Of a stretch of 62,168 bases of DNA, positions 25,330 to 35,017 are shown one piece after another. A program made the position numbers and the translations under genes. This DNA is from Dysgonamonadaceae bacterium (lineage in GTDB: Bacteria > Bacteroidota > Bacteroidia > Bacteroidales > Azobacteroidaceae), in NCBI GenBank assembly GCA_031272075.1, contig JAISUK010000048.1, positions 1 to 62,168 of the forward strand, in the 5' to 3' direction. The notes under the pieces are model-generated. The model did no database searches. It saw only the letters and a program-made list of their open reading frames with translations, and had not been told where the DNA came from. Position 1 is the first letter of the stretch. Each line of letters opens with the position of its first letter.

Positions 25330-26247
25330 ATGTCAGATAGACGCACTTTTTTAAAAACCGCCATGGCAGGAGTCGCTTTGACGACCCTCGGCGGTGGCGT
25401 TTCTTTTGCAAAAAACAGCTTGGCATTTTCGGATGCCGCTGCGAACGCGAAACCGAAACTCAAACTGTCTTTTCAAGAAGGGACCCCACCGGGCAAAACC
25501 CTGGCAGAGAAATTTGATTATATGGAGAAGCACGGTGTCGTCGGGTTTGAACCCGGCGGCAGCGGGCTTGCCGACCGCGTCGTCACAATACAGAATGAAC
25601 TGAAAGGACGAAACATCCAGGTCAGCGCTATTTGTGCGGGATTCAAAGGATTTATCCTGTCCACCGACGATGCCGTCAGGCAGCAGTGTATCGATACAAT
25701 GAAAGAGATTATCGCCGCCGCCGGTGCGCTCGGTTCGGTGGGTGTGATTATCGTCCCGGCTTTCAACAGCCAGGTGCCGGTGATGCCGCATACGCAAGCT
25801 ACCCGCGACTTTTTGTGCGAACAATTCACTCTGCTGGGTACGTATGCCGCGCAGCACAACACGACCGTCATCCTGGAGCCGCTACACCGCAACGAGGCAT
25901 TCTACCTGCGCCAAGTGGCGGACGCCGCCTCCATCTGCAGGGATATCAACCTTCCGGGAGTCAGGTGTATGGGCGATTTTTGGCACATGACCTCAGAAGA
26001 GACTTCAGACATGGGCGCGTTCCTGTCGGCAGGACCTTATCTGCAACACGTGCATATCGCCAGCCGCCGCCGCCGGAGCATGCCGGGCGAAGACGGCGAT
26101 GCTGACAATTACATCGATGGATTCAAAGCCTTGAAAATGTTGAAATATCCGCATTTTGTCAGTTTTGAATGTGGATGCAAAGGCGATCGAGAAACGGTGC
26201 TGCCCGCTGCGCTCCAATTGTTGCGCGCACAATGGGAAAAGGCGTAA
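25330..26247 (+). CDS. Tat-exported sugar phosphate isomerase/epimerase-like TIM barrel
   Basis: The 305-residue protein has a Tat signal (SDRRTFLKTAMAGVALTTLG) cleaved around residue 27. A xylose-isomerase-like TIM barrel (AP-endonuclease 2 family) follows, with metal-ligand-type segments: GVVGFEPGG, TTVILEPLHRNEAF, RCMGDFWHMTSEE, LQHVHIASRRRR and FVSFECGC. Exported members act on free or keto sugars as isomerases, epimerases or lyases. Pairing with a Gfo/Idh/MocA dehydrogenase resembles the 3-keto-glycoside pathways known in Bacteroides. The specific reaction is inference. Confidence 0.85.
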   Translation: MSDRRTFLKTAMAGVALTTLGGGVSFAKNSLAFSDAAANAKPKLKLSFQEGTPPGKTLAEKFDYMEKHGVVGFEPGGSGLADRVVTIQNELKGRNIQVSAICAGFKGFILSTDDAVRQQCIDTMKEIIAAAGALGSVGVIIVPAFNSQVPVMPHTQATRDFLCEQFTLLGTYAAQHNTTVILEPLHRNEAFYLRQVADAASICRDINLPGVRCMGDFWHMTSEETSDMGAFLSAGPYLQHVHIASRRRRSMPGEDGDADNYIDGFKALKMLKYPHFVSFECGCKGDRETVLPAALQLLRAQWEKA

Positions 26248-26276
26248 AATCCGCCGGTAACCCGCACAACCCCATC

Positions 26277-26320
26277 GTAGAGACGGTGCATGCACCGTCT
26301 CTTGCTTGCACCGTCTCTAC
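26277..26320. repeat. REP-like palindromic repeat
   Basis: GTAGAGACGGTGCATGCACC and its continuation form a near-perfect palindrome, followed by a second partial arm ending GCACCGTCTCTAC. A closely related single copy lies at 34808-34835. The two copies bracket the split giant gene, each just past a stop codon. Confidence 0.85.
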
Positions 26321-26562
26321 AGATGATATTTACAACCCCCGATTACCCTCAAAAAACCGCAATATAACCTTAAATATTGTAAAAGAATGTAAATCTCCGC
26401 GCCGTTTTTTTTACCACAAAATAATCAATTTTTTCCAAAATCGGCAAATTCACCCCAAAAATCCAATTTTCTCGATGAAATGGGAGTTTTTTGAGATTTC
26501 ACGAAAAAAGATTACAAAAAAAAATTTAAAATGTAACCCTGATTGCACTCTCGAAATTGCAG

Positions 26563-26603
26563 ATTTTCTCGTTTGAGTACCAAAATTTTCTCGTTTGAGT
26601 ACC
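26563..26603. repeat. 19-bp direct repeat upstream of the giant cargo
   Basis: ATTTTCTCGTTTGAGTACC occurs exactly at 26563-26581 and 26585-26603, with a 22-bp period (two turns of DNA), about 80 bp before the start codon at 26685. The spacing fits a dimeric regulator binding on one face of the helix. Confidence 0.6.
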
Positions 26604-26684
26604 TACGTATTCTTTTTTTTTCTATATTTTTACAGCCTGAATTTATTTCATCAATTTATTATTAATAGTTTCAAGTGTTTAAAA

Positions 26685-28046
26685 ATGTTAAATGTGAAAA
26701 TTCGTAAATTCCTGCGGGCAATATTTCTGCTCGCAGCAGCGATGGCGATCAGCACTGCTGCTTTCGCCGAAACGCCACGGCCTGTGGCCGACGATGTGAT
26801 TACGGTATCGGGCGGCTCGGTAAGCCCCGACAACCCCGACGTGTATGTCATTGAGATGGGCGATTTTGTCTGTAATCAAGTTTATTCCATTAATGTGGAG
26901 CGCCCCAAAGGCTACCAGGCAAACTACCCGGTAAGCATTGAATACGCCCTACTTACCAACGATTACGGTATGTTCTGGAACATGGTCGACAACGGCATCA
27001 TGCATGAAGGGAACGAGACCGGACTACTCACTTTTGCCCCCGGCGAAACCACAAAGACCGTGCAATTCAAGGCCTCCCCCTATCTGCTGGAAGCATCCTG
27101 TGCCTGCATGTTCCTCTTCTTCGGAGAAGGCAGCCGCACCAAAGCGGAATTTGAAGTGGTGAAGATGAATTTCACCAACTCCGCGTCTTATACGCCCGCA
27201 ACCACCATGTACGCCGGCGGTGCTTTCGCTGTGTTTACAGAGATGCCCAAGCCGCTCCATGTCGGCCATTATATGCTGATAAGAGATCCCGGCGGATGGG
27301 GACAAAAGAAAGTGCTGAACAATACGCGCCTGCACGTACAGCAAAAAACCATCAACCACGAGAATTACGCTACAAACATTTCCGTCTATGCCAATGCGAC
27401 CACACGAACCGTACAGCTCAAGCCGGAACAGCCCGTGGGCGCGATAACTTCTTATTTGAATTTCCTGCTCAAAGCCACGGAAGATGCCGTCATCACCAAT
27501 TTTCCGCTTAACGGAGGAGAAGCCCAACCCTGTTTTGTGAGGCAGACCACCCAGATCACCAACCTGGAAATGTGGGACGGTACGAATTATGGCACCTTCC
27601 CTGTGTCTGACGCCGACTATGGCGACGCCATACCCCTGATAGACTGGAATCCATACGTCATCGTGACGCCCCGATTCGGCACCATCACCGCCGACGCCTC
27701 GTCGTACGACGCCGGCGCCACCGTCATGCTGACCATCCCGGTACTCAACTGCCGCCTGCTGCAAAAAATACATTCCGGCAACAGCTGGATGGACGACATT
27801 GACATCACCCTCGACGGTGGCGATTCTTTCGTCGACCGCGGCAACATGTCGTTCGACGGCGCGAACATTATCGCTTACGCCGAAGCCATCAACGAAACCA
27901 GCGCTCCCATCGAAGTTACCGCTGAAATCCGCTGCCGCAAAGTCGTAGAGGACCCCGGCTTATGGGCCGGCGACGGGATGGGGGGGGGAGCATCACACGC
28001 CTCTCTGAATACTATTGTTACGGCGCTTATACCACCTTTACGGTAA
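26685..28046 (+). CDS. N-terminal part of a giant T9SS cargo, frameshifted at a poly-G tract
   Basis: From the ATG at 26685 the product has a signal peptide (about residues 1-26, AISTAAFAE) and beta-rich domains (NPDVYVIEMGDFVCNQVYSI, FAPGETTKTVQFKAS). A longer frame from 26595 adds an implausible AT-rich leader. Coding runs into nine consecutive G (27980-27988). In this frame it then reads ASHASLNTIVTALIPPLR and stops at 28046. Adding one G, or removing two, joins it seamlessly to the frame ending at 34777, giving one 2,697-residue protein. It therefore appears to be one half of a broken or phase-variable gene. Confidence 0.85.
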   Translation: MLNVKIRKFLRAIFLLAAAMAISTAAFAETPRPVADDVITVSGGSVSPDNPDVYVIEMGDFVCNQVYSINVERPKGYQANYPVSIEYALLTNDYGMFWNMVDNGIMHEGNETGLLTFAPGETTKTVQFKASPYLLEASCACMFLFFGEGSRTKAEFEVVKMNFTNSASYTPATTMYAGGAFAVFTEMPKPLHVGHYMLIRDPGGWGQKKVLNNTRLHVQQKTINHENYATNISVYANATTRTVQLKPEQPVGAITSYLNFLLKATEDAVITNFPLNGGEAQPCFVRQTTQITNLEMWDGTNYGTFPVSDADYGDAIPLIDWNPYVIVTPRFGTITADASSYDAGATVMLTIPVLNCRLLQKIHSGNSWMDDIDITLDGGDSFVDRGNMSFDGANIIAYAEAINETSAPIEVTAEIRCRKVVEDPGLWAGDGMGGGASHASLNTIVTALIPPLR

Positions 28047-31000
28047 CCGAACAGCAGGTCCGTTATACCCCGATCACGCTCATCACTTTCACCCTGCCCC
28101 AGGACAATCTGATCTTCCTGAATACACCCGACGTGGCGCTCGTCCCCAGGGTCTATCCCGACGATGCCACCTTCAAGACCGGACTCTGGACAAGCAGCAA
28201 CCCCGCCATCGCCGAAATCTCGGCCAACGGCACTATCACTGCCAAAACGCCGGGGCAAGTCACCATCACTTTCATCAGCGACGAAGTCGAATTTCGGCAT
28301 GCCAACGCACAGCCCTCCAACGACGAAGTGCTCATCAAGTCGTTCGATATCTACGTGGCAGCCGAATATCCCAAGATGTGGATTCCCGCTTCCAGCGATC
28401 GCGGCGGATTTGAAAGCTGGGCATACAGCGCGCCGCGACTCTATCTGTCGCAGAACTTTTACGCCTCCGGTTGGGAGGTCAACGGCACAGCCACCGCCGT
28501 AGTCTTCCATTCCGATTCAACACAGTACGGATCCATCACCGGAGACTTCGAAATCACCGGCGATATGCTGTTCTTGAATTATGTCAATTACACCATCCCT
28601 TTCAACGAGCGGACTTTCCCGAAAATCCCCACCACCGATACCGTGATCGTGGCGGGCAAAACCGGAAACATCTGGGCTGACCCCTACCGCATCGCAATTT
28701 CCATCCCGTTTACGCAAAACGTAGGCGACCGCGTGCTGAACTACGTGCTGAGCGATACTTTCAACCTCCATGTCGCCATGCCCCCGCAATCGCAGCCGGT
28801 GGTCGTAAAGCAGATCAAAGAGATGCCCGCCGAGACCACCTCGCCCGACACCCTGGAGCTGCAATACGAAGTCAAATACCTGACCAAAAATGCGTCGGGC
28901 GACGGCATCGGGTTTAAACTCTACTGGACAAGCAAACGCACCTATACCGACTTCAACGTGGCGCCGATCACCAAAGACGGAAAGTATACCGCCGACGGCG
29001 AATTTAACTACGTGGACAATGCCGATGTCGGCAATTACTACTTCACGAACGGGATTGATTTTGTCGATCGCTATGATATTGCGGACGGCTCGCCCGACTG
29101 GCTCGAACTCATCGACCGCGGCAGCTACTACGATGCCATCGTCACCATCAAGCACGCGCTGCCCAAGCCGATAGGATTGCTGTCGGCCCCCGAGAACCGC
29201 GAATATTACGAACTCTACGAAACAACCTTCTTCGCGGAAAACACTACCGGCGCCCTGGTGCACGATGCAGCGCTCAACAAAAATGTGGTGAGCCTCACAA
29301 GCATACCTCTGGGGCAACGCTCAACCACGAAAGTGTTCATGCAGCGAGACATGTCGATGGTGAAAAGCCTCTCGAAATACGCTCACGGCGACACCGACAC
29401 GCCCAACCTGGAACTGGAAGCATGGTATCCGAACGATGAGGACGGATACAGCTTGGACAGCATCACACCGCTGATTGAAGCCGGCAACCGCACAGGCAAC
29501 TATACTGCCCTCGACCAATATATGAAGGGCAATGCCATGCGGACGCTCGGCTTTTATGCTCCGCCCGGATGGGGAAAACTGCATGTCGGCATACTTGAGA
29601 ATGGGGACACAACCTGGTTTGATATCAACCAGAATGAAAAACTGTTCGCTTTCTACCCCTGTGGCGGCTTCAACACCAGCACTATCGTAGTGAAGTATCC
29701 CCAGTTGAATGAGGTGATAGCTCTCTCTTACTTTAATGAGGATGATATTATCGGGAAAATCTATCCTTTGGAGTTTGGCTATGGATACGCCAAGCAGCAG
29801 CCGATCTCGACCAAATATCCGCTGCATATTACGTATACAAAAAACTTCACCCGTGTCGAGGGCACCGCCAAGTGGGTCTGCGATACCGTCAGTATTGTGC
29901 TACCCGCAGGCCGCCCCAGCAACCGCTACATCATTTACGAACCGGTAGGAATTATGGGGAAAATCACCTACACCCAGTACGATACGGAACATCAGGCAAC
30001 GCTGACAGGCGCCGTCGAAGTGGAAAAATCGAAAACATTGGGTGCAGGCAGCCCGATACGCGGCGTGTTGAGCCGCTACCGGAAAGAGTTTATGCCCAAC
30101 TTCGACTTCGTGAAGTGCTACAACACTGCGGCCGATTTTATCAAAGTATTTCTGGTAGATGAAAAAGGCAATAAAATCACCAAAAACGCCCACATCAACT
30201 ACATTGCGCAGGAAAATGTGTCAGATGAGGCGGTAGTACGCCGTGAGTATAACTATGGTAAACAGGCGAGCAGTTATAAGAGCTATTGGTTTCCGACGTC
30301 TAATCCGAGTAGAACGCCGCTTACAGCTCTTTATTATTTTCTGATTGGAGCGGGACTTCCCGACACTGATTTTAGCAGTACCGGTTATTATGAGGAAAAA
30401 GGTGCTTGGGTGGATCTTGGAGTCTGGGACCCTGATGTTATCGTTAACTACGAAAGCTATGTCGCAGAATCAATTACCTTACGTGGTGAAGATGCTGTGG
30501 AAATAGTGCGTCAGTTGATGAAAGAAAATGCTGCGCAGAACCCATATGAGTGGGGAGGAGAGTGGTTTCCGCAACCAGAGATATTCACTACTACTTATAG
30601 GGGTGACTGTGTGGAAGGCACCGCAGGCAAGATACCCGCTTCGGTCTACGACACCTATTTCCCGCTGCCCGTCATCAGGGTGAACTTTACCGGCAGCGCC
30701 GAACCGCAGGAATTGTGGGCCTACGATGTGCCCGGCGAGGGCGGCGCCACCCGCCGCAGCGCCCATTATCTGATGGAGGTGGTTGCCGACGGCTATTATC
30801 CCAAAATCGTGTCTTTCGACGCCAACCCGGCAGCCGGCGATGTATTAAAAGACGGGCTGAAGGTAATACTAGAGGACACAATAGGCGACGGGGAAGCTCC
30901 GTTATCAAAACCGGAATTATCCCTCTGGTATGAAAGATATGAGCCTACAGAGAACAATCCCAACTGGATAAAAGAAAATACCGGTTACCTGCGTTTGACC

Positions 31001-34000
31001 AATGATATGTTTCCGATACAAACTGAATATACGCGCTCCATTCAGGATCGCAAAGATTTGAGCGAAGTCGGCTCCAACACCGTAGTCACCTTCCAGCGTG
31101 ATCTGGATCAGCAAAACGCAGTGCTGAACATTACCTGTCTCTCAACAACCAAAGAACGACCCGACTACGAAGACTGGCCAAATGAACTTGGCAAATTGTA
31201 CTATGAACGAACGCTTAGTGGATTTGGGGAAGATAGGTATGGGTATTTAGTTACGAGTGTTATTCATCCAGATGGTTTTGAAAATACATATAGATCCTAT
31301 TCGTATCCTTTGAACATAATTGAGTATGGCTTGGACGAAAATGGCAAGGTAATTCCCGAAAAGATCAAATATCCCACTCTAATTACGAATACCAATATTG
31401 TTGTATCTAATGAATATGGTTATTATTGGACTGATCGTCATAGTCAAGTAGTTCTCAACCTCCCCGGCTTCTTAAATGACGAAATCAAGCCTTCAAAAGT
31501 CAAGGAAGCTGTCTGGGATGAAGTGACGGACAAAGTCGGCAAAACGCTGGATGTGGATCAATTCGACTTCAAGAATATGATAGAAGCGGCGAGAGTCTCT
31601 GCGAGCGATAATGAGGGGCAGAACGTAAACCTCGATCAAGCCAGGCAGGACCCCGGTCTGAATCTCAATTTCACGCTGCCCGACCCGCTGGATTTCACCT
31701 TCAATGTGGAGCAGGTAGGCAATCGTTTTAATATCCGCGGCGTCGCCTCAGTCAATTTGCTGAATTCGATTCCGGGCGTGGCGCAGATCAATGCGATCGG
31801 GGATATAGCCAACCATGTCAGCGAATTTAATGCCGCTTTCCAGGCAGTAAAACAGGCTGCACAAAGCGGGGGTAGTCGTGAGAATACCGCCAATGCAGCG
31901 ATAAAGCGGAGCAGGACGCCGGCGGGTTATGGCTGGGGACTTAGTGCCGGTGCGCAGGCATTTTTAGGATTTCGCGCCTTTCTGGAAGGCTACGGCGAAT
32001 ACGATCCGCTCAGCAGAAAGTTTGATTTCGGCCTTTCCAATGGCGGCGTCCTCTTTGAAGCCTCGGCCGCAGCATTCGTCGGGGTAAGTTTCCCCATCGC
32101 CTATGTAGATGTAGGATTCGGCGGAGAAGTGATTGCGAGTGTGGCAGTCGGCGCGCCTTCCGAGGAAGACTGGAAAAAGAAGGTGAATGATGCCAAGTTT
32201 GATATGACGCTCGAAACGACCGTCCATCTGTATGGATACGTCTATTTTGGCGTAAGAATCAACATGGGATTTTTCAAGTTGGATTTGGAAGTTGGCGCCG
32301 ATGCAGATTTCCTGAACAAAAACAAGTTTATCCTGAAGCCGTATCTCGGAGAAAAGAACATGCTGGTTTCGGGCGGATACATACATACCTCGGCCTTAGC
32401 ATACCTCTGGTCGCAAGGCGAGGTGCTTTTTGGACTCATCAAGTGGGATAAGTATAATAAGGTATTCGATGTCGATTATTGGAAGTTTTATCCCGATGAT
32501 TCCAAAAATCCCTATTGGTCTCTGAAATCCAACAAGGTTTCGAGGTTGCGCTCGGTGGCATCCGACTACCGGCGCAATACGGTGGCTTTGCCCAACACAG
32601 TCATCACCGACGTAGTCGAAAACGCCACACCACGCTATTTCGGCGACGGCAATTCGATCTTGTTCAATAACCTGAAAACAGCGACAAACCACAATGACGA
32701 CCGCTTGTCGATCTTCTCATCCGGCAGCGCCGCCGACCTGTTGCCGACAGCCAAGATGCCGCAATTCGCTTTCGATGTGGCTTCCTCCGCTTCGGGCGCA
32801 ACCGTGGTGGCCTACGAACAGATGAGCGACAGCATCACCCCGAAATCCGACAATGTTTCGGACACGACATATATCAAGTCGGTGGCAAACAATGCGGATG
32901 TGTATGCAAGCGTGAAAGTCGGCGACGCCTGGCAAACCACCCGGCTCTCGGACAATAATACCGAAACATTGGGTAAAGTTGTCGATATGCAGCCGAAAAC
33001 CGCCATCTCACCCGACGGCAAAACCGCTGCCGTAGTGTGGAAAAGCGGATTCATGGAAATTGATAAAGAACACGGCCCCATCATCAGCGGCAGCCTGCTG
33101 ATGTCGCGCTACAAAAATGAGACCTGGAGCGACCCGATCACACTGATGTCCACAGACTACCTGTCGGGCTTCAGCCTCGCCATCGACGGCGACTCGGTGG
33201 TGGTAGCCGCTGCGCGCATCATCCCCTCGACCTCGGAAGACAATCCGGAAGAGACCAAATTGACCAGTAAAGTCCGCCTGATCAGCGTGTCGGCAAAAGA
33301 CAGCATCGCTTTTTTCGAAACCAACCGCGAAGGCAGCGATCCGCAAATCGCACGCGTGGGCGACAAGTACTACGTCAGTTATTTGACTTACCGCACAACG
33401 AACGATACCGTCCCGACGACCGACATCTATATGCTGGCCGTGCAGAAAAACGGGGAGGTCATCGACAGCCTGTCGGGATTCGCAAATGCAGGCGTCCCAT
33501 ACGATTATAAACTCATCGGCGACAACAACGCAAAGTCGATCAGTGACCTGGGGATCATCTACAACGCAACCCATCAGGTAGAAGCAAGCGCTGACGAACC
33601 GGCAAAGGAATACGTGCTGCTGGCCGGTAAATTTGGCGAGAAAGACGGAATATTCTATATCTCCAATCCCGACACCGTGCTGACGTTGCCCGCCGACGGC
33701 GACCAGTCACTGAGGAATTTCGACGGCTACAAGCAGGGCAACAGCATGAAGACGGCAGCAGTCGTCGCCAACACCATGCTCGGCGGAATCGTAGTGGAAA
33801 AAACCACAGAGTTTGAAAACAAAATAAACTGCCTGTGGGAATCATACTACCTGCCGGACATAAAGAACGGCGAGCCTTTCAGCGTCGAGTTTTATGTGGC
33901 CAACGCCGGTTACCTGCCGGTAACTTCCCTTGCAGTATCAATGAACGGCGAAGACAGCACGGTTTATGAAAAGCTGGTTATGCCGGGGATAACTGCCCTC

Positions 34001-34777
34001 ATCAAAGGCTCCTACACCGTGCCGTGGGTCAACGCCGACCCGGTGCCGTACAGCATCACGGCGACTTTCGACGACGGCTCGACCTACACGTATACCGGCT
34101 CAATCGACCTGACATCGTACCAGATGACCGTGAAACTGCTGTCGCTCAACAACACCGACACCAAGAACTCGGCGCTGCTGGAAATCGTCAACAATTCGAC
34201 TTCGCCGCTCACCAAGCAGCACGAAGTGACGGTGGGCATCTACGAAGACAGGTTCGGCGAAAAACTGTATCCCGGCATCGCGATGCAAACGATCCCTGCT
34301 TCCGAATTTTACGCGATGGACGACAAGGGCGACACGATCTACACGGCGCCCACCCTGGCTTTCGACCTCCCAATCGTGGAAGAAACCACCAGCGTCTTTG
34401 CCTTCGCCAAAGTGAAGAAAAAGAACCTGCTGCGCTCAGCCACCGGCGTCAAGGAAGAAATCGTGGATGTGGAACAGACGGACAGGACGTATGCAAGCAT
34501 CCAGCTCTTCCCGACACCCATCAGGACTGAGACGGGGACGAGAATCGCCAGACCCGTGAAGCCCAAAGTGAAGGAAGAAGGCCTGACGGTGTATGTCCGC
34601 GACGAATCGGCTGTGGTGGTCGGTCCGCTGAAACAAACCATCCGGGTCTATACCGTCGCCGGCGTGTTGCTGAAGGCGATAGAACCCAACCCGGAAGACA
34701 AAGAGACTGTAATACCTCTGCCCAAAGGTGTGTATCTCATCACCTCAGGTGGAAAGACTGGAAAAGTGATTATTTAG
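27962..34777 (+). CDS. C-terminal part of the giant T9SS cargo (Ig-like, repeats, sorting domain)
   Basis: This frame is open from before the poly-G tract to TAG/TAA-free sequence ending at 34777, 2,271 codons. Real coding probably starts after the tract (GSITRLSEYYCYGAYTTFTV). A BIG2-type Ig domain is visible (FTLPQDNLIFL ... WTSSNPAIAEISANGTITAK). Long beta-rich regions follow, including one with EGYGEYDPLSRKFDFGLSNG. The C-terminus is a T9SS type A sorting tail (IRVYTVAGVLLKAIEPN ... GVYLITSGGKTGKVII). It lacks a signal peptide of its own, which is supplied by the frame at 26685. A surface or extracellular adhesin-like role is plausible; no catalytic motif was recognised. Confidence 0.85.
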   Translation: MGRRRDGGGSITRLSEYYCYGAYTTFTVTEQQVRYTPITLITFTLPQDNLIFLNTPDVALVPRVYPDDATFKTGLWTSSNPAIAEISANGTITAKTPGQVTITFISDEVEFRHANAQPSNDEVLIKSFDIYVAAEYPKMWIPASSDRGGFESWAYSAPRLYLSQNFYASGWEVNGTATAVVFHSDSTQYGSITGDFEITGDMLFLNYVNYTIPFNERTFPKIPTTDTVIVAGKTGNIWADPYRIAISIPFTQNVGDRVLNYVLSDTFNLHVAMPPQSQPVVVKQIKEMPAETTSPDTLELQYEVKYLTKNASGDGIGFKLYWTSKRTYTDFNVAPITKDGKYTADGEFNYVDNADVGNYYFTNGIDFVDRYDIADGSPDWLELIDRGSYYDAIVTIKHALPKPIGLLSAPENREYYELYETTFFAENTTGALVHDAALNKNVVSLTSIPLGQRSTTKVFMQRDMSMVKSLSKYAHGDTDTPNLELEAWYPNDEDGYSLDSITPLIEAGNRTGNYTALDQYMKGNAMRTLGFYAPPGWGKLHVGILENGDTTWFDINQNEKLFAFYPCGGFNTSTIVVKYPQLNEVIALSYFNEDDIIGKIYPLEFGYGYAKQQPISTKYPLHITYTKNFTRVEGTAKWVCDTVSIVLPAGRPSNRYIIYEPVGIMGKITYTQYDTEHQATLTGAVEVEKSKTLGAGSPIRGVLSRYRKEFMPNFDFVKCYNTAADFIKVFLVDEKGNKITKNAHINYIAQENVSDEAVVRREYNYGKQASSYKSYWFPTSNPSRTPLTALYYFLIGAGLPDTDFSSTGYYEEKGAWVDLGVWDPDVIVNYESYVAESITLRGEDAVEIVRQLMKENAAQNPYEWGGEWFPQPEIFTTTYRGDCVEGTAGKIPASVYDTYFPLPVIRVNFTGSAEPQELWAYDVPGEGGATRRSAHYLMEVVADGYYPKIVSFDANPAAGDVLKDGLKVILEDTIGDGEAPLSKPELSLWYERYEPTENNPNWIKENTGYLRLTNDMFPIQTEYTRSIQDRKDLSEVGSNTVVTFQRDLDQQNAVLNITCLSTTKERPDYEDWPNELGKLYYERTLSGFGEDRYGYLVTSVIHPDGFENTYRSYSYPLNIIEYGLDENGKVIPEKIKYPTLITNTNIVVSNEYGYYWTDRHSQVVLNLPGFLNDEIKPSKVKEAVWDEVTDKVGKTLDVDQFDFKNMIEAARVSASDNEGQNVNLDQARQDPGLNLNFTLPDPLDFTFNVEQVGNRFNIRGVASVNLLNSIPGVAQINAIGDIANHVSEFNAAFQAVKQAAQSGGSRENTANAAIKRSRTPAGYGWGLSAGAQAFLGFRAFLEGYGEYDPLSRKFDFGLSNGGVLFEASAAAFVGVSFPIAYVDVGFGGEVIASVAVGAPSEEDWKKKVNDAKFDMTLETTVHLYGYVYFGVRINMGFFKLDLEVGADADFLNKNKFILKPYLGEKNMLVSGGYIHTSALAYLWSQGEVLFGLIKWDKYNKVFDVDYWKFYPDDSKNPYWSLKSNKVSRLRSVASDYRRNTVALPNTVITDVVENATPRYFGDGNSILFNNLKTATNHNDDRLSIFSSGSAADLLPTAKMPQFAFDVASSASGATVVAYEQMSDSITPKSDNVSDTTYIKSVANNADVYASVKVGDAWQTTRLSDNNTETLGKVVDMQPKTAISPDGKTAAVVWKSGFMEIDKEHGPIISGSLLMSRYKNETWSDPITLMSTDYLSGFSLAIDGDSVVVAAARIIPSTSEDNPEETKLTSKVRLISVSAKDSIAFFETNREGSDPQIARVGDKYYVSYLTYRTTNDTVPTTDIYMLAVQKNGEVIDSLSGFANAGVPYDYKLIGDNNAKSISDLGIIYNATHQVEASADEPAKEYVLLAGKFGEKDGIFYISNPDTVLTLPADGDQSLRNFDGYKQGNSMKTAAVVANTMLGGIVVEKTTEFENKINCLWESYYLPDIKNGEPFSVEFYVANAGYLPVTSLAVSMNGEDSTVYEKLVMPGITALIKGSYTVPWVNADPVPYSITATFDDGSTYTYTGSIDLTSYQMTVKLLSLNNTDTKNSALLEIVNNSTSPLTKQHEVTVGIYEDRFGEKLYPGIAMQTIPASEFYAMDDKGDTIYTAPTLAFDLPIVEETTSVFAFAKVKKKNLLRSATGVKEEIVDVEQTDRTYASIQLFPTPIRTETGTRIARPVKPKVKEEGLTVYVRDESAVVVGPLKQTIRVYTVAGVLLKAIEPNPEDKETVIPLPKGVYLITSGGKTGKVII
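27980..27988 (+). repeat. Nine-G homopolymer tract at the frameshift
   Basis: Nine consecutive G separate two otherwise continuous reading frames. With ten (or seven) G the signal-peptide half and the T9SS-tail half join. Homopolymeric G tracts are classic slipped-strand sites, but they are also a common place for sequencing error. Confidence 0.9.
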
Positions 34778-34807
34778 TTGTTGCAAACGCAAATGTGTTG
34801 TGTGATC

Positions 34808-34835
34808 GTAGAGACGGTGCTTGCACCGTCTCTAC
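34808..34835. repeat. REP-like palindrome after the giant gene
   Basis: A 28-bp palindrome with arms GTAGAGACGGTGC and GCACCGTCTCTAC, the same family as 26277-26320, located 31 bp past the giant gene's stop. Confidence 0.85.
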
Positions 34836-34875
34836 GTTTTTGTGCCGGTCTCTGCCGACAATGATTCAATAAAAA

Positions 34876-34903
34876 AGGGGCATCTTTTTTGGAAGATACC
34901 CCT
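34876..34903 (-). terminator. Terminator hairpin for mscL
   Basis: AGGGGCATCTT and AAGATACCCCT form a stem with a short loop. On the minus strand it is followed by six T, so it should terminate mscL transcription coming from 35443. It may also act on plus-strand readthrough from the giant gene. Confidence 0.75.
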
Positions 34904-35017
34904 AATTCAATCGTTGTAAGCCTTAATTCTAATACTATTATGAAAAAAACACAATGCAAAGGTAAGGGCGATACAACAAGTATGCAACTTTTTTGCTATA
35001 ACAAGTTGTAAGAAGTG

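Larger units (their letters stand above)
26248..26684. other. Intergenic region before the giant secreted protein
   Basis: It holds a REP-like palindrome (26277-26320), an AT-rich stretch without genes, and a 19-bp direct repeat (26563-26603). I see no RNA gene or protein frame I would defend; the small plus-strand frame beginning inside the upstream gene is not supported. Confidence 0.55.
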
